Positions 12,901 through 24,030 of a stretch of DNA of 64,000 nt are shown one piece after another. The position numbers and the translations under genes were made by a program. The DNA is taken from NCBI GenBank assembly GCA_032209605.1, contig JASFXZ010000027.1:6901372-6965371 (forward strand), written 5' to 3'. Source of the stretch: Mactromeris polynyma. Lineage: Eukaryota > Mollusca > Bivalvia > Venerida > Mactridae. Positions within the stretch are counted from its first letter, which is position 1, and each line of letters starts with the position of its first letter. The notes beneath the pieces are model-generated. The model had not been told where the DNA came from. It searched no databases and was given only the letters and a program-made list of their open reading frames with translations.

Positions 12901-15900
12901 TCATAAATCATAATTAAGCCTCCAAAACATCTTCAGTAGTCATCAAGTTATATTGAATCTAAACATCTTCAGTAGTCATCAAGCTATATTGAATCTAAAC
13001 ATCTTCAGTCGTCATCAAGCTGTATTGAATCTAAACATCTCAGTCATCATCAAGCTATATTGAATCTAAACATCCTGAATTTAACATAACATTCAGACAA
13101 TAGGGACAACTGTGAACCAAGTCCTTACCTCAATTTGTCTCATGAGTAATGGAAGAGCTTTCTTGAATCTATCATTTAGCTCGACAGCATCTAGTACTTG
13201 TATTTTCTCAGTGTAGGAAGCTTTGACTAATGCAGCACATATATCAGGTAGATGCTGGCTTGGTACGTTCTCCAACATTCTCTGTGAAGATAAATCATTT
13301 CTCCATTAATCCTTTATCTTTGACGTTTCAGCAAGTGAACTGAGTGTGTGAACAGGTTTACAATGCTTACTGAGTGACTCATTAAAATGCACCCTTGATT
13401 ACATTTGAGCAACAGCTGTCATATATATCTAGGTATATGTATATGTATCACTTGAGTATTAACTGTCATTTAACGATAAATGCTTGTGTTCTCATAAATT
13501 TAACCAGTTTATCGTTCGATAGAATTTTGGGTTAACCGGTAAGCAAAACAATCAAATATTCCCATCCATAATTATAGTTCTGGACCGTTATAAATAGAGT
13601 AGCAAACACCTGACTCTGTAGGCCGTAATATAAAAAGAAACAGAATATTTCTAGACCTACTTTCAGTTTTGACACCACTGGTATGGAAACATCAAGCATA
13701 TCAACAAGTTTCGATGCTTGTTCACGGAAATTTTCAGCCAATGATCCGAGTTCTCTGTTACTACTGAGTTCCTCATCTATAAGTAGAATAATCATATGGA
13801 ATTTACAGTTTATAGGACAGTACTAAAGTGAAAACTAGAACAATCTAAGTATCACCACTTATGTTACTACCTCAGAGACAACTTTTTTAGGTTCCTTACC
13901 TGCCCTGTGTACAGTTATGGCTAACAGTTGCTCACTGTTTTGTTTTGTATCCCTGACCCACCATATTACATTCACTGCACATGGGGAACCAAATTGGAAA
14001 TGTTACAAAACGTAAGTCGCAAACAATGTCACTAAACGCAGGGCAGTGCCTGCACCTTATTCAGAGATTATTAAACCCATGGAAGAATCGCACCTATGAC
14101 CTAAGATCAGGAGTCTAGCACTCTGCCCCCTAGACTACCATACCTTCCTTCATATACTTTGTCTTAACTAGTCTGACAGTCAGCTATTAGAAGAGTTCAA
14201 GTATTAGTACCCAGAATGAGCTCCTTCAATTTTCAAGAGAAACTCAGATATTTCAGAGGGTATGAGACAGTATTACCAATCTGCAGAGGGTATGAGACAG
14301 TATTACCAATCTGCAGTGGAAGACATTAATTCAATACCACTGTAAATACATGCAGCAAAAATGGGAGTCATTTCATAGACATAGTTCCAACAGCTAACAT
14401 TAAAGCAAGTCACCATCTGCACCACATACTTTTAAAAGATCATTTTGTAAGTTTTGAAACAAATATCACCCAGACAGACCTGTTAATGTGGATGGTATGT
14501 GGCAAATAATTTGTTTTAGTATAAACAGGTTTTTTATGGAGAGCAGGTTTAAGTCACATAAACAGTCATGGTCATGTTGTGACTATTCCAGCAATCAGGG
14601 TGAAGAACTCCAGTCGGACACCTGTGTAGAACCACCACCTTCCGTAAACCAGTTGGAGGACTTCCTCACATAATCAATCTATATCCCAGTAGGGATTCAG
14701 ACCTGCTAGGGGCAAATGACTAGACCATGGGGTAAAGGTTGATTAGAGTAATAAACAGATCTATGTACCTGCATCTTCTGTAAGTTTATCCAGCTGTGTG
14801 ACAGTAGCCAGTGGGTATGGTGTTTCTTGTAGTAACTGTTCAAGTTTGAATCTACACAATCCAGTCACAAGCAAGGTATACGAGGGTTTTGGCCAATTTG
14901 TACCAGTCACCTGGACAACCACTGCTGCAGTACCAATAGAATGTAAAGTAGACAACTCTTCAGTCTGAAATGGAGTGGAACCTGGTACTCACTCTGTGAA
15001 TCACAATATGCAGGAACTAATTTCATTTTGTAAAGCATTTGCATTAGAATTTAGTCCTTTACAGAGCATAGCATTTTTTCTCTCCTTATCGGCTATTTGG
15101 TACTTTCAAACCAATCAAATTGCATTTCATTTTAAAACGATACTTTCTGTTAGTTTGATATTCACAAGTTTCTAAAGCAAAAGTAGACGATTCTAGACAT
15201 GAAAGTAGCGATTTTCTGTGACCGTAATAAGAAATACTGACAAAGTGAAGTGGATTTTCAAATGAAATGTTTGGATTATAAACACAAAATGGCTTTACGT
15301 GTCATCATATCAAAAATGTTCTTCACGTTTGTTTTTATATCAGGATGCATCACATATAGCCCCGCATACATGTCTCTGTACTCCGACTTTTACACGCGTC
15401 TTCGTACAGCGACAGTATAGAGATGTGACGTCCGTGGCTGGACTACATCTAATTCAACCGTTTAGGTTACAGTTCTTCAGTGACAGCAAATTTTTTCAAA
15501 GAAAGTGTAATTTCTAGCAAAGTCTGTCAAATTCAGTAAAATACAAACAATTTTGTCGGCAAGGATTCCATTCCTTACCAAACATCGAAACAAGTTTTTT
15601 TACATACATTTATAATTGAATGAACATTTTTGTGCTGATTTTATGGTTTGATTCTTAAAACAATTAAAAACCTTGGGAGAATAGTGTTTACAGTAGACAT
15701 TGTATTAAGAGACCACCCAAGGGACTGCCAAAAAGTGGTCGCTTAATAGATATCATCAAATTTAATGAAAGTTAAGTACAAATGAATGTCTAACTGAACT
15801 ATCAAAACGTATAAATACCATCCTCTTTTCCATTCAAATTTACCTATGTTGTGAAACAAAGCTCGTAAATTTAAACCATTCTATCAGCTCACTAGGCAAT

Positions 15901-17534
15901 AGAACATTAAGTATGTACAAATGCCTAATTCCCGGTAAGTTATCTAATGTGACAAGGTTCATATACTTTATATATGTGTAGTTGCCTCGTGCTTAAAATT
16001 CCAGAATTTTCTTATCACACACGTGAAAGTAAAGACGAAACACAGACACACACATTTACACGGGTACATAATAGTTTTCAGTCTATAAACAAATAACTGT
16101 ACAGTGTACTCATCACAGTAACATGAACTATTTATATAGTAAATACGCTCGGGCAAGAATTTAAGTGGTGGTTTAATACAAAAGTCGCTCAATACAGGTG
16201 GTCGCTCGAGCAACGTCTACTGTAGAACACTGATAAAACAAATAGTATATGGATATCTAATGAAGCTTTCCATGGCCAATTAAGCCCCGGGCAGTAACAT
16301 ACAGAATATCCATCAAAAGAGCATTTACATATATCTTCTCTCTATGAACAAAGCTGCATGTTGATGAACAACAGAGCAATGGTTGTTGAAATATTTAACA
16401 TTACTAACATCTAAAGTGTCGCAACATTTCGGCTTTGGGGCTGAGAATGTGCAAAAGAAAAAGGTAAGTTGTTTCTTTAAGTCTATTAATTTTTATTTGC
16501 AAAACTCTTAATTTTAATTGGCCAGAAATTATTGCAAAAGCCTTAAGATGAATGAGAATGCTGTTACACATATGCATACATATAAAAAATCGAATCGAAA
16601 TCGAAGGAAAAAAAATTGAATTGGTTGACAGTTGAATCGTTGAAGCTCTAGATAGTAGAATCAATCATAATTTCAAATAAGGCAAACATATAATTTGAAC
16701 CTTACGATATTTAAATGGAAATGACAATTAAGGAACTTCAAGTTTAATTAGTTTTTCATTCTAGGCTTTTTCTAAACAACACTGAAAAAAATTATAAAGG
16801 AAAACCAACATGAGAGTCATCAGCTGGTTCCCGGGGTATGACACCTATAATGGTACTGCTTAATGTACTCCTGCTCAACAAATGGCTCTTCACCATGTTC
16901 ATACTGAAATAGAACCAACATTTTAAGAAAGTATTAACACAGTGTAACAGTCTGCGTATACATCTTAGTAAACTGATTATATCATAAAAAGATAAGATAT
17001 ATTATATATACACAATCATATGGAAAAACTTGTATCCCTTAACATGTACGTATATTGATTTGTAAATGGATTTCGCAGCTGAAGGTTGAATTTATTTTCA
17101 AATGATTTCTAAATCATTACTAATCTGAGCTGTTTCATTTGACAATCTTGGCCGTTTCGTCTGGGCTGGTTTGATGGTGTGCCGTTTCGTCTGCATACCC
17201 ATCTCTAGCATTCAACTTCCAAGTCTCTGTTAACGGTAATTTCACTTCTAATTTAAAGAACATATTTAAATACTTTTAATAATACAAACGAACAATTTTA
17301 CTGCCATAACATCTATTCAAAAGAAGAAGAAATACAGAACTACGCAAATAATCCGATTTTGACAACCGAATTTTGTATGTCCGAATTACATGACACTTTA
17401 TTAATAAATGAACTCAAAACCACTTACTTTCTCAAGTTTCGGACAGGTATACGCATAGAAGAACCTGGTAGCAGAACATTGTCTTCGACCAGAAGAAGTG
17501 GCAAGCGCCGAGGAATTGAAATTGAATTCGTCAT
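3848..17534 (-). CDS. LONP2: Lon protease homolog 2, peroxisomal (17 coding exons, complete)
   Basis: ATP-dependent serine protease of the peroxisomal matrix that degrades damaged proteins and helps process PTS1-imported enzymes (family knowledge). Coding exons in transcript order: 17428-17534, 16810-16903, 14769-14964, 13661-13776, 13129-13281, 12368-12543, 11330-11428, 10328-10588, 9393-9540, 8528-8607, 7941-8053, 6848-6967, 6039-6295, 5549-5761, 4925-5116, 4404-4514, 3848-3952. They total 2541 nt (846 aa), all borders are GT-AG and all phases join. The family is usually about 850 aa. Domains: Lon N-terminal substrate domain about 12-222, with [21 protein letters not shown]+ module with Walker A GPPGVGKT (378-385) and Walker B FLLDEVDK; sensor-type phrase FIATANN; protease domain with catalytic Ser739 in KDGPSAG and Lys782 in GGVKEK, 43 residues apart as in E. 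coli Lon. The C-terminus is SKL, a canonical PTS1. A charged linker (about 585-625) precedes the protease domain. No damage seen. Confidence 0.97.
4404..4514 (-). CDS. LONP2: LONP2 coding exon 16, catalytic lysine exon
   Basis: Encodes residues 776-812. It begins [15 protein letters not shown]; the second Lys of KEK (residue 782) aligns with the E. coli Lon catalytic Lys722. It then reads [15 protein letters not shown], typical of the family. Confidence 0.94.
4925..5116 (-). CDS. LONP2: LONP2 coding exon 15, catalytic serine exon
   Basis: Encodes residues 712-775. [18 protein letters not shown] carries the nucleophile Ser739 of the Ser-Lys dyad, and MTGEITLRG follows. The dyad partner Lys782 is in the next exon (4404-4514). 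Confidence 0.95.
5338..5472. mobile_element. MITE-like element, CAGTAAAACCTCA family
   Basis: In a LONP2 intron. Opens TACAGTAAAACCTCAATAAT and ends TGAGACTTTACTA, an imperfect terminal inverted repeat bounded by TA. The interior reads as alternating GGTCTTAT and TTGAGGT phrases, so the whole can fold back. Non-coding. Confidence 0.7.
7098..7275. mobile_element. MITE-like element, CAGTCAGACCTCGTT family, diverged copy
   Basis: In a LONP2 intron. Shares GGACCTCGTTCATTC, ATTTTATTTCGAATAA, ACATGGTTTCGAATAG and AGGTTGTCGAA with the cleaner copy at 27754-27880 and with 36631-36785. Ends are diverged. Confidence 0.65.
8219..8374 (-). mobile_element. MITE-like element, GGGGTTCCA family, reverse copy
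   Basis: In a LONP2 intron. Related in reverse orientation to 29543-29736: it contains TTGACCCTTTGACC, CCTTGAGATTCAG and TGGAACCCCTG. The left terminal repeat is degraded. Confidence 0.6.
9186..9300. mobile_element. SINE-like fragment
   Basis: In a LONP2 intron. The stretch with GCCAACAAGCCCCAGTACTA and CTAGCATAGACAAGG resembles the block at 39213-39290. Probably a fragment of the same tRNA-derived family. Confidence 0.4.
9393..9540 (-). CDS. LONP2: LONP2 coding exon 9, Walker B exon
   Basis: Encodes residues 402-450: [18 protein letters not shown], the pore-loop and arginine-rich segment of Lon AAA+ domains, then FLLDEVDKL with the Walker B acid pair. The 12-bp tandem repeat at 9714-9850 lies in the intron just before it. 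Confidence 0.95.
9714..9850. repeat. 12-bp tandem repeat beside LONP2 exon 9
   Basis: About eleven copies of a 12-bp unit, TGAGTGTAAGTG or TGAGTGTAAGTA. It lies in the intron upstream, in transcript sense, of the exon at 9393-9540. Confidence 0.9.
10328..10588 (-). CDS. LONP2: LONP2 coding exon 8, Walker A exon
   Basis: Encodes residues 315-400, starting [11 protein letters not shown]. It contains the strongly conserved [13 protein letters not shown] helix and the ATP-binding P-loop GPPGVGKT followed by LGREFH. Splits an Arg codon at each end (AG then G). Confidence 0.96.
12925..13075. repeat. 36-bp tandem repeat, four copies
   Basis: Four copies beginning AAACATCTTCAGTAGTCATC and continuing AAGCTATATTGAATCT; the last is shortened by about 2 bp. 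Lies in the LONP2 intron between exons 13129-13281 and 12368-12543. Confidence 0.9.
13905..14155 (-). mobile_element. tRNA-derived SINE-like element, unexpanded form
   Basis: In a LONP2 intron. Read on the minus strand, the head at about 14080-14150 has a tRNA-like D-arm phrase (GTAGTCTAGGGGGCAGAG) and a B-box-like GGTGCGATTC. The body includes AACCAAATTGG and, on the plus strand, GGCTAACAGTTGCT, TTTTGTTTTGTATCCCTG and ACCCACC. The body matches both flanks of the 18-bp array at 55623-56180 but holds only one 18-bp unit. Confidence 0.65.
14254..14316. repeat. 30-bp direct duplication
   Basis: Two adjacent copies of a 30-bp segment beginning CAGAGGGTATGAGACAGTAT, in a LONP2 intron. Confidence 0.9.
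15689..16224. mobile_element. MITE-like element with TACAGTAGACATTG ends
   Basis: In a LONP2 intron. Left end TACAGTAGACATTG, right end CAACGTCTACTGTA, an inverted repeat with one mismatch and TA at both borders. Next to each end are phrases about GAGACCACC and GGTGGTCGCT, which also pair. About 536 bp, non-coding. Confidence 0.75.
17428..17534 (-). CDS. LONP2: LONP2 coding exon 1 (start codon)
   Basis: The ATG at 17534 opens [20 protein letters not shown], matching the start of animal LONP2, where a short polar leader precedes IP-RLPLLL. The exon ends in phase 2 at a GTAAGTG donor. The split Asn codon is completed by the exon at 16810-16903. An unrelated open frame on the other strand overlaps it and is a shadow. 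Confidence 0.93.
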
Positions 17535-17745
17535 CCTGTCGGTCTGAATTTTTGGTGAACTCACCAGAAAATCTCAAAGGTCACCAATATTTACGTAAGG
17601 AAATATTAGAAGTGTTCCGACTGTTGTTTATTTTGACAGACGCCATCTTTTGATCATGTGACAAAAGGATGTCCTTCATGGGCATAGCGCTTTAAAAATG
17701 TACTGAAAGTTGACTGTTATACAATTAATCCTAGATTGTTCAGAA
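17535..17745. promoter_or_regulatory. Putative bidirectional promoter between LONP2 and the FBXL gene
   Basis: Only 211 bp separate the start codons of two divergent genes, so both promoters and 5' UTRs must share this space (unless there are further upstream non-coding exons). Visible motifs: CGCCATCTTT at 17641-17650, whose reverse complement resembles the YY1 core AAGATGGCG, and TCATGTGA at 17654-17661, an M-box-like E-box. Motif roles are inferred. No TATA box is evident. Confidence 0.65.
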
Positions 17746-20700
17746 ATGGCATCACGTCTTCCTGTAGAGGTAAAGTTTCATGCTTTATGTTCAACTTCAT
17801 GTTTTATATACGATGAATTCGGTGTTGTCACTGGGACCAACTGATTATGATACACAGATAAAATGTTAAATAATATCTATAGACTATACCTCAGCTATTC
17901 ATGATTTTATGCAAATGTTTAGGCTATACAGTAAAACAAGTGGAACAAGACTTAGTGTGCCCGATGTGGGACTTGAACCCCAGCTAAGCGGGTCAGTGGA
18001 AGTATAACCCCTCGCCATTACACTCTACTCCCTCCAGCATTTGAGGTTCAAACACCACTATCTATCTATATTCCGATAATGTCAAACCCCTACTGGGGAC
18101 TTAGACATTTGCGCGTCAAGCTGTGAGAATGTTAGTTAGAGTTTGTACAAATATTTACAGGTTAGTTTTAAAAGTAAGCACCACTGCCACCATTTCAGTA
18201 ATTCATGGGGAAAATGCGCCCATCGGGGCTCAAACCCACTCCCCCTTAACACTAGTATGGACTGCTCTACTGATCAAACTAACTGGGCGGCTGTCTAACC
18301 CAACACTTCTATAACTATATCACAGATGTCTGTCACTGTGCCTATTTCAAGCAGATGATTGTTTTATTTTGAATTATACTAGCTTGTTGTTCTTAAATTC
18401 TATTTATTATAGTAGCTATGGTTTCTCATTGTGTGCGACAATGAAAATAATCGTTGTCATCTCTCTAAGTCCTTCTCACTTTGTGCTTTATAAATTCAGT
18501 GTTTGTCAGGGTTATCAGATATACCCTGTCTGTGATGAATCAAGCCCTTAGCAGTAACAAAGTTGAAGTCTTATTTTTGCAAATATTGGTGTTATCACAG
18601 ACATATAAACCATATAATGTTTATATGTCTGTGATGTTATATTAGTCCCAAGCCTAATTCTGAAAAAAAGTGATTGACCAAGGTGGGGCTCAAACTCGCC
18701 TACCCCATCAAACATTTATGGTCAATGGTGCTGCTGAACTATTGCTTACAAAATGACAAAAGAAATTAGAATCTAGTATATATATCAATATACATGTATT
18801 GTTACCTTTAAAACTTTAATTCATTACTTCACTTAACTTTACATCACATATTTAATGACATGCAATTTGCAAACTTCTAAATCATAATTTTGAATTTAAA
18901 ATGCTTTTTTTATTTTAGGTGGTCACCCATATTATGCGATATCTGTCTTTATCAGACAGAAAAGATGCCGCTCTTGTTTGTCAAAATTGGTATGAAGCAT
19001 CGCTTGATCCTGTTCTACAGCGTGACATAACTGTTCACTTCTACGCCTCTACAGCGTTGTCCAGCAATGCACCCGAGATACCAAGTCTTTCACGAAGGAA
19101 GCTTCCACATCTTGTTCTGAATGACTTTGACTCCACCTTGGATGCTAAAGCTTTTGTATTGAAATCATGTGAACATCTTGCCTCTAATTTGAAGAGTTTG
19201 TCTCTCAAAGGCAGTAATATAACTGAGAAAACATTCGTAGATTTACTTTCACTATGCACCAGTCTTGTGTCGCTAGATCTGAGTTGTTGTAACTCCTTCT
19301 TCATGTCTGGTTCCCTGCTTGAAAAACAGTCTGACCTCCTAACATTGAAGAGTTCACTGTGCAATGTTCTTGATGTTAACTTGACTTCTATAAGGTATAT
19401 GTCTGATGCCCTGTTTAACCGAATTATGATAGTCTGTGAGAATGTAGAGAAACTATCCATCGCCGGTACCCAGCTCACCATCAATTGTAGCATGTATTAC
19501 AAGGGTAACTCCAGATTTGCCAGTGGGTCTGTGTTAACCTTTAAGAATTTCCTGGACTTCGTTGCTACGCAACAATGTTTGACATCACTGAACTTGTCCA
19601 AGACCCAGATTGAAGATGATAATGTTGAAGAGTTAGTATCATCTCCTGGTCTCTCTCTGCAGGAACTTCTTCTGGTTGGCTGTCGCAATGTCACTGATGA
19701 AGGTATAGCCTTAATATGCAAACATCAACCTCGGCTGAAAAGCCTTGATATTCATGAATGTCCAGATTTGACTAATGGCTCATTGATAAGTATATGCGCT
19801 AGTTTGAGTCAGATTAGAAACTTGTATCTGAACAAATGCAAGCAAATTTCTGACAAATCTGTCATCTGTTTGCAGAAATTAAAACATCTTGAAGTTCTGG
19901 ATTTGTCGGAGTGCTTCCAAGTCACTTCACGAGGACTTGTTGCTGGACTTTGCCAAGATGGTGTTGTTTCAATGTTGACCCATTTAAATCTAAACTGTTG
20001 CTCTCTGGTTGGTGATGAATTTGTGCAAAAGGCGTGTGAAAGCTTGCCTCTGTTAACTCACCTTGACATTGGTTCATGTTTCAAGGTCACAGATCTAAGT
20101 GTCCATGCTATATCTAGAAATTTGAAGTATTTACGGTTCCTTCGACTTGCTTGGTGTAAGGAGGTGACAGATTTAGGACTGCTTGGTTTGCACTCTGATA
20201 ATGACAATCATAACCATATTCATGAAATCGACGGTGAGTGCAAATGTACCAGAAAATATGCATCTACCGCTATCTTCAGAAAGCCAACGGACAAGAAAAA
20301 GCAATCGGAAAATTCGGCTGTTAAGGATAAATTTTTGAGCAACCAACATACCCTTGTACCGCTCAGTAACCTTGCTGGTTTAAGATACCTAGATGTAACA
20401 GCCTGCAAGAAGGTCACAGACACAAGTTTGACACAGGTTGTGAAATTTCCAGAAATCCGAGTTCTGTCTCTTGGCATGTTGCCAGAACTCACTACAGATG
20501 GTGTTGCTCATATTGTGCGCAACAATCCGAGTATTGAAGAGCTTAATCTGTCTCAGTGTGGTTCCCTTAGTGACAGCACCATGGCAACGATCACAACACG
20601 TTTGAAGAGACTTCAATTGTTGAATGTATTTGGCTGTGATAAACTGACAGATAAATCCGTGTGTTACATCAGAGATAACTGTGCACGACTGAAGCATCTA

Positions 20701-20805
20701 GACGTTTCGTTCTGTGGAGGTATTACCCTGGATGCTATGGAGAGACTTGAAAGTAGCAGTCATACCTTGGTGACTGTACAGAAGAGAATGATAGGTATTA
20801 TCTAG
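17746..20805 (+). CDS. F-box and leucine-rich repeat protein, FBXL9/LRRC29-like
   Basis: Probable substrate adaptor of an SCF (Skp1-Cullin1-F-box) ubiquitin ligase. Exons: 17746-17769 (MASRLPVE, donor GAG then GTAAAG) and 18919-20805, joined in phase 0, giving 636 aa. The splice completes the F-box, LPVEVVTHIMRYLSLSDRKD then CQNWYEASLDP (about residues 5-45), which begins almost at the N-terminus. From about residue 95 to 620 follow many cysteine-containing LRRs, for example LLLVGCRNVTDEGI and LYLNKCKQISDKS. A hydrophilic His/Lys-rich insert (about 435-482, with DNDNHNHIH) splits the LRR solenoid. The last third (LRYLDVTACKKVTD, LPELTTDGV) closely resembles my memory of human LRRC29/FBXL9; that assignment needs an alignment. 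Divergent from LONP2. Confidence 0.92.
17950..18040 (-). mobile_element. tRNA-derived SINE-like head
   Basis: In intron 1 of the FBXL gene. The minus strand shows a B-box GGTTCAAGTCC and a D-arm-like GTAGAGTGTAATGGCGAGG about 50 bp upstream of it. It looks like a tRNA-related RNA polymerase III promoter, but the cloverleaf is not intact enough to call a tRNA gene. Confidence 0.5.
18213..18300 (-). mobile_element. tRNA-derived SINE-like head
   Basis: In intron 1 of the FBXL gene. The minus strand reads TTAGTTTGATCAGTAGAGCA (A-box/D-arm-like), and later GTGGGTTTGAGCCCCG (B-box/T-arm-like), at tRNA-like spacing. A further weak tRNA-like tract lies at 18683-18760. Confidence 0.55.
18594..18635. 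repeat. Perfect 17-bp hairpin in FBXL intron
   Basis: Arms ATCACAGACATATAAAC (18594-18610) and its exact complement (18619-18635) enclose an 8-nt loop. Confidence 0.85.
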
Positions 20806-20910
20806 ATGTGTGAACAGATCAAGGAGTGAAAGGGAAACAAGTTTATCTGTGTCTTTATTTATGTGCAGGTAAACTAATTTCACTTTCACTGCTCAATACT
20901 AAAGCGGCAT

Positions 20911-21049
20911 AGAGGTGACATGGGATTTTTATATCGCTAAACGCATAAACATTTTCGCGTGATGTCAAGCTTGCGCGCTCATGCAAAAGCATTTGGTTGC
21001 TCATGTGAAAGTATGCTCACGCGAAATATAAAAAACACATGTCTCCTCT
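20911..21049. mobile_element. MITE-like foldback element with CpG-rich core
   Basis: Left AGAGGTGACATG with TTTTTATATCGC pairs with right GCGAAATATAAAAAA and CATGTCTCCTCT. The core has several CpG and GCGC sites that stand out against the AT-rich surroundings. It sits 105 bp past the FBXL stop codon, so it is probably transcribed in the 3' UTR. Confidence 0.7.
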
Positions 21050-21843
21050 TAACCGCAATATCTTATATTTACTCCTTAGATAAGAATTATATGTAAACAG
21101 AAAGTTGATATTCAGACCATAATAACAGATAAGGGGATGTATTACCAGTAAAATGTAAACTAGAGGAAATCACCATTTATTTTTGATTAATTTTTTCATA
21201 TTTCTGTTTTATTATTGTTTAATTTTTTCATATTTCTTGAACTATATATATTTTGAGTTTTTATTTCATGAAATCCATAATTTTTGAGTTTTTTATTTCA
21301 TGAAATCCATAATTTTTTATGCAACTGTTAGTTTTCCTTGTTTAATTGTTTTCCTTAATACACACATTTGTCACTCTTTATTTGCCAAATTCTTTTTGCA
21401 AGTACCTCTGTTTAGATTTGTAGATTCGAATTTAATACTTTTGGGCAGACAAATTTTGTTTTAATTACACAATTTTGTATTCACATTCCTTCATATGTAT
21501 ATGTTATTGTACCTTCAGGGCTCTCGCTGGGCTGAAATTTTTGGGAGAAGGAGAAGTGATATTTTCGGAAAGTTGATATACGCGTTGTAACCAGTTTGTT
21601 TGGATACACTTTCTTATTTCAACAAAGATGAATGTTTTCTAATTTTATTATTTAGTCTTTTAAATTTTCCTCTATGTATTGAAGAGTTGATGATTCCTCA
21701 GTGTTTTCTTGAAGATGTTGATGTTGTTTTTACATGTTTCTGATTATTATTAAGATAATCTCATTCCATGATTGATCTAGTCATTTTATCAAGTTTTGTG
21801 TGAAGTTTGACTCGTGGGCAAACCTTGATTTGTTGCTGGGTAT

Positions 21844-21985
21844 CAGGGTTCTCACTAGACTTCTAATTCTGCTTTGTGGAATCCATTCCTTCTCCTTCTT
21901 GGAAATTGCATTGAAGGTCAGGACTGCAACTTTTTACAACAGCATGATTTTTAACTCCCATTTTCAAATCCTAGTGAGAACCCTG
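21844..21985. mobile_element. MITE-like element, 15-bp perfect terminal inverted repeats
   Basis: Ends CAGGGTTCTCACTAG and CTAGTGAGAACCCTG are exact reverse complements; the element is 142 bp long. The phrase AGGGCTCTCGCTGGGCTG at 21517-21534 may be a relic end of a second copy. Confidence 0.85.
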
Positions 21986-24030
21986 GACATGTTTTATATA
22001 CCTTATACGATGTCAGTAAGCGCATTTATAGCTTATGAACTAGGCTTTATATGGCTATTCACTCCATTCTGTATAAATTTTGTTACTTATATTGGCTTAT
22101 TGTCAACCCAGGGTTTGTTTTAGGGGTACATGTACTGATGTCCAGTGAGTTTTCGTTCAATACATTCAGTAAGAGATGTTGCTAGATTTTGGACCAGTCA
22201 TCTTAGTGAAGTACTTCAGTGAGCAATCATTCACTGTATTAATTAATGCAAATTAATTAAGTCAGTCATTGATACAATCAATATCAATTTTCTCTGTCAA
22301 TCGATATTCGATACATGCTTACTGCTATCAATATTATGGCGGAAAAAATACAGGCAAATAAGTACAGCCTAAAAATGTGCCACAATAACATACTGGTAAT
22401 GTTGCTCTGTAGTTGGCTGCTTGTTTTGTAATGTCAAATGTCAGCAATATACACAAATGTGATATAATACTGTAAAGTTACATAATAACTTAAATGGTAC
22501 CTTGTTATCATTAAAATACTAGTTGAACATTTAATTATGTAGGGAATACACACATTTATAAAAGATACAGAAGTACAGTATAGGAGTTAATAGTTAATTG
22601 TAAAAGGAATTTAAAAAGGTAATCGATATATCCATGTAACATTGACATTTGTCATTTGATATACATGTATCAATGACAGCCCTAAGATTGATTATTCCGT
22701 GTTTATTCTGCAGCATATAACTGATGGTGATTGATGACCCGATACCTAGGACTGATATTTCTATTCATACATGCCCTAGATTTATACATGTATTGTTATT
22801 CTTTCACAATTTTACGAAAAATATTTTTTTTATACATTTTCATAGTATATACTTTTGTTTAAATATTATTTGATGGACCAATTTTCAAAATGTTTGTAGT
22901 TTGCTCTGTTGTGAACTTGACTCCTAAATGAACAATCGCTTCGCATGACCACCGAACCATTGATGTAGATATAGTTGATTCAAATATCGTCATTGTGTAC
23001 ACAATAGCTATTGGTCAGTATTTTCCAAAACAGCTTTTCATTGGTTGACCACCTCTAGTAATTAGGAATGGACGGGATGTTACATTATATGTTTGAGTGT
23101 GTGTATCCATGATTTATGAATTTTAAGGATAAAATTATTAACCTTCATGATTTTATTGGACTTGATTATAAGTGCAACATCAAGCTTTTCAGAATGTTGT
23201 AAATCAATACAATTTTCAGAAAAACAGTGCTAATTTTTTTGTCAAGTCTTGACTTTTCATTACTAATCCAATCAAGGTTCTCGTTGTCTTCATAAATATA
23301 ATCAAGTATTTTGTTGTAATTTACTTCCAATTTTAACAGTTTTAGGGCAAAAAACTCTCGGCAACAATCAAAATCTGCGTCTTCCAGACGGTGTTGCTCT
23401 GGAGAGGTTGTATTGTATAAATCTTTGATTTTAAGGCTTTATGCTTTTATGTTATTGTTGTTATTGATGTTTCCACATTGAACATTGTTATATTTTTTTG
23501 TTTTGATTTATATTGTTGAAGTTTATATATTGAACCAATCTGAAATGTCTGTGATGTTTTTTAAAGTTATTAATAAATATAGTTTGACAACTTTAATATC
23601 ATATGTCTGTTGTGTTAAACTGTCAAGAAATGTCAGTATGTACATGACCAGTGCCAGATGGGCAAACCTCAGCCTAGTTAAACTTGTTTCATTTCATCAT
23701 TTAGATTTTTTATGCAGGACTATTAAGATATCATAGGCTTATGTCCAGGATAGAAAACGCCGGCTAGAGGACTACTGTTTTCTGCCGAGACTCTTAGTCA
23801 CTCAAACCGTTATTGGAGAGCTGGATATTTCTGTCTGTACCCGATAGTTTCCTTATCTTCCATACCTTTTGTCAGAAATAAAGGATGAAATGAAACAAGT
23901 GATGAACGTTTTACAGACTAGCTACAGTAGCATAATGCATCTACAAATTAATTCAACTCACATAACGTCTTCAATACGAGACTCGATCTACACAGTATCC
24001 ATATTTCCAGCACCATTGTAAACACTGGCA

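Larger units (their letters stand above)
20806..23900 (+). other. 3' flank and probable 3' UTR of the FBXL gene
   Basis: No coding exon seen. Plus-strand AATAAA signals occur near 23573 and at 23877-23882, so the 3' UTR may be as long as 3 kb; the true poly(A) site cannot be decided from sequence. Contains two MITE-like elements and a short A/T-rich duplication around 21185-21320 (GAGTTTTTTATTTCATGAAA-type segment, twice). Confidence 0.45.

Noticed and set aside
17950..18300. Functional tRNA genes
   Set aside because: A- and B-box-like phrases are present, but arms do not pair into a full cloverleaf and the segments lie in repeat contexts, so I call them SINE heads.
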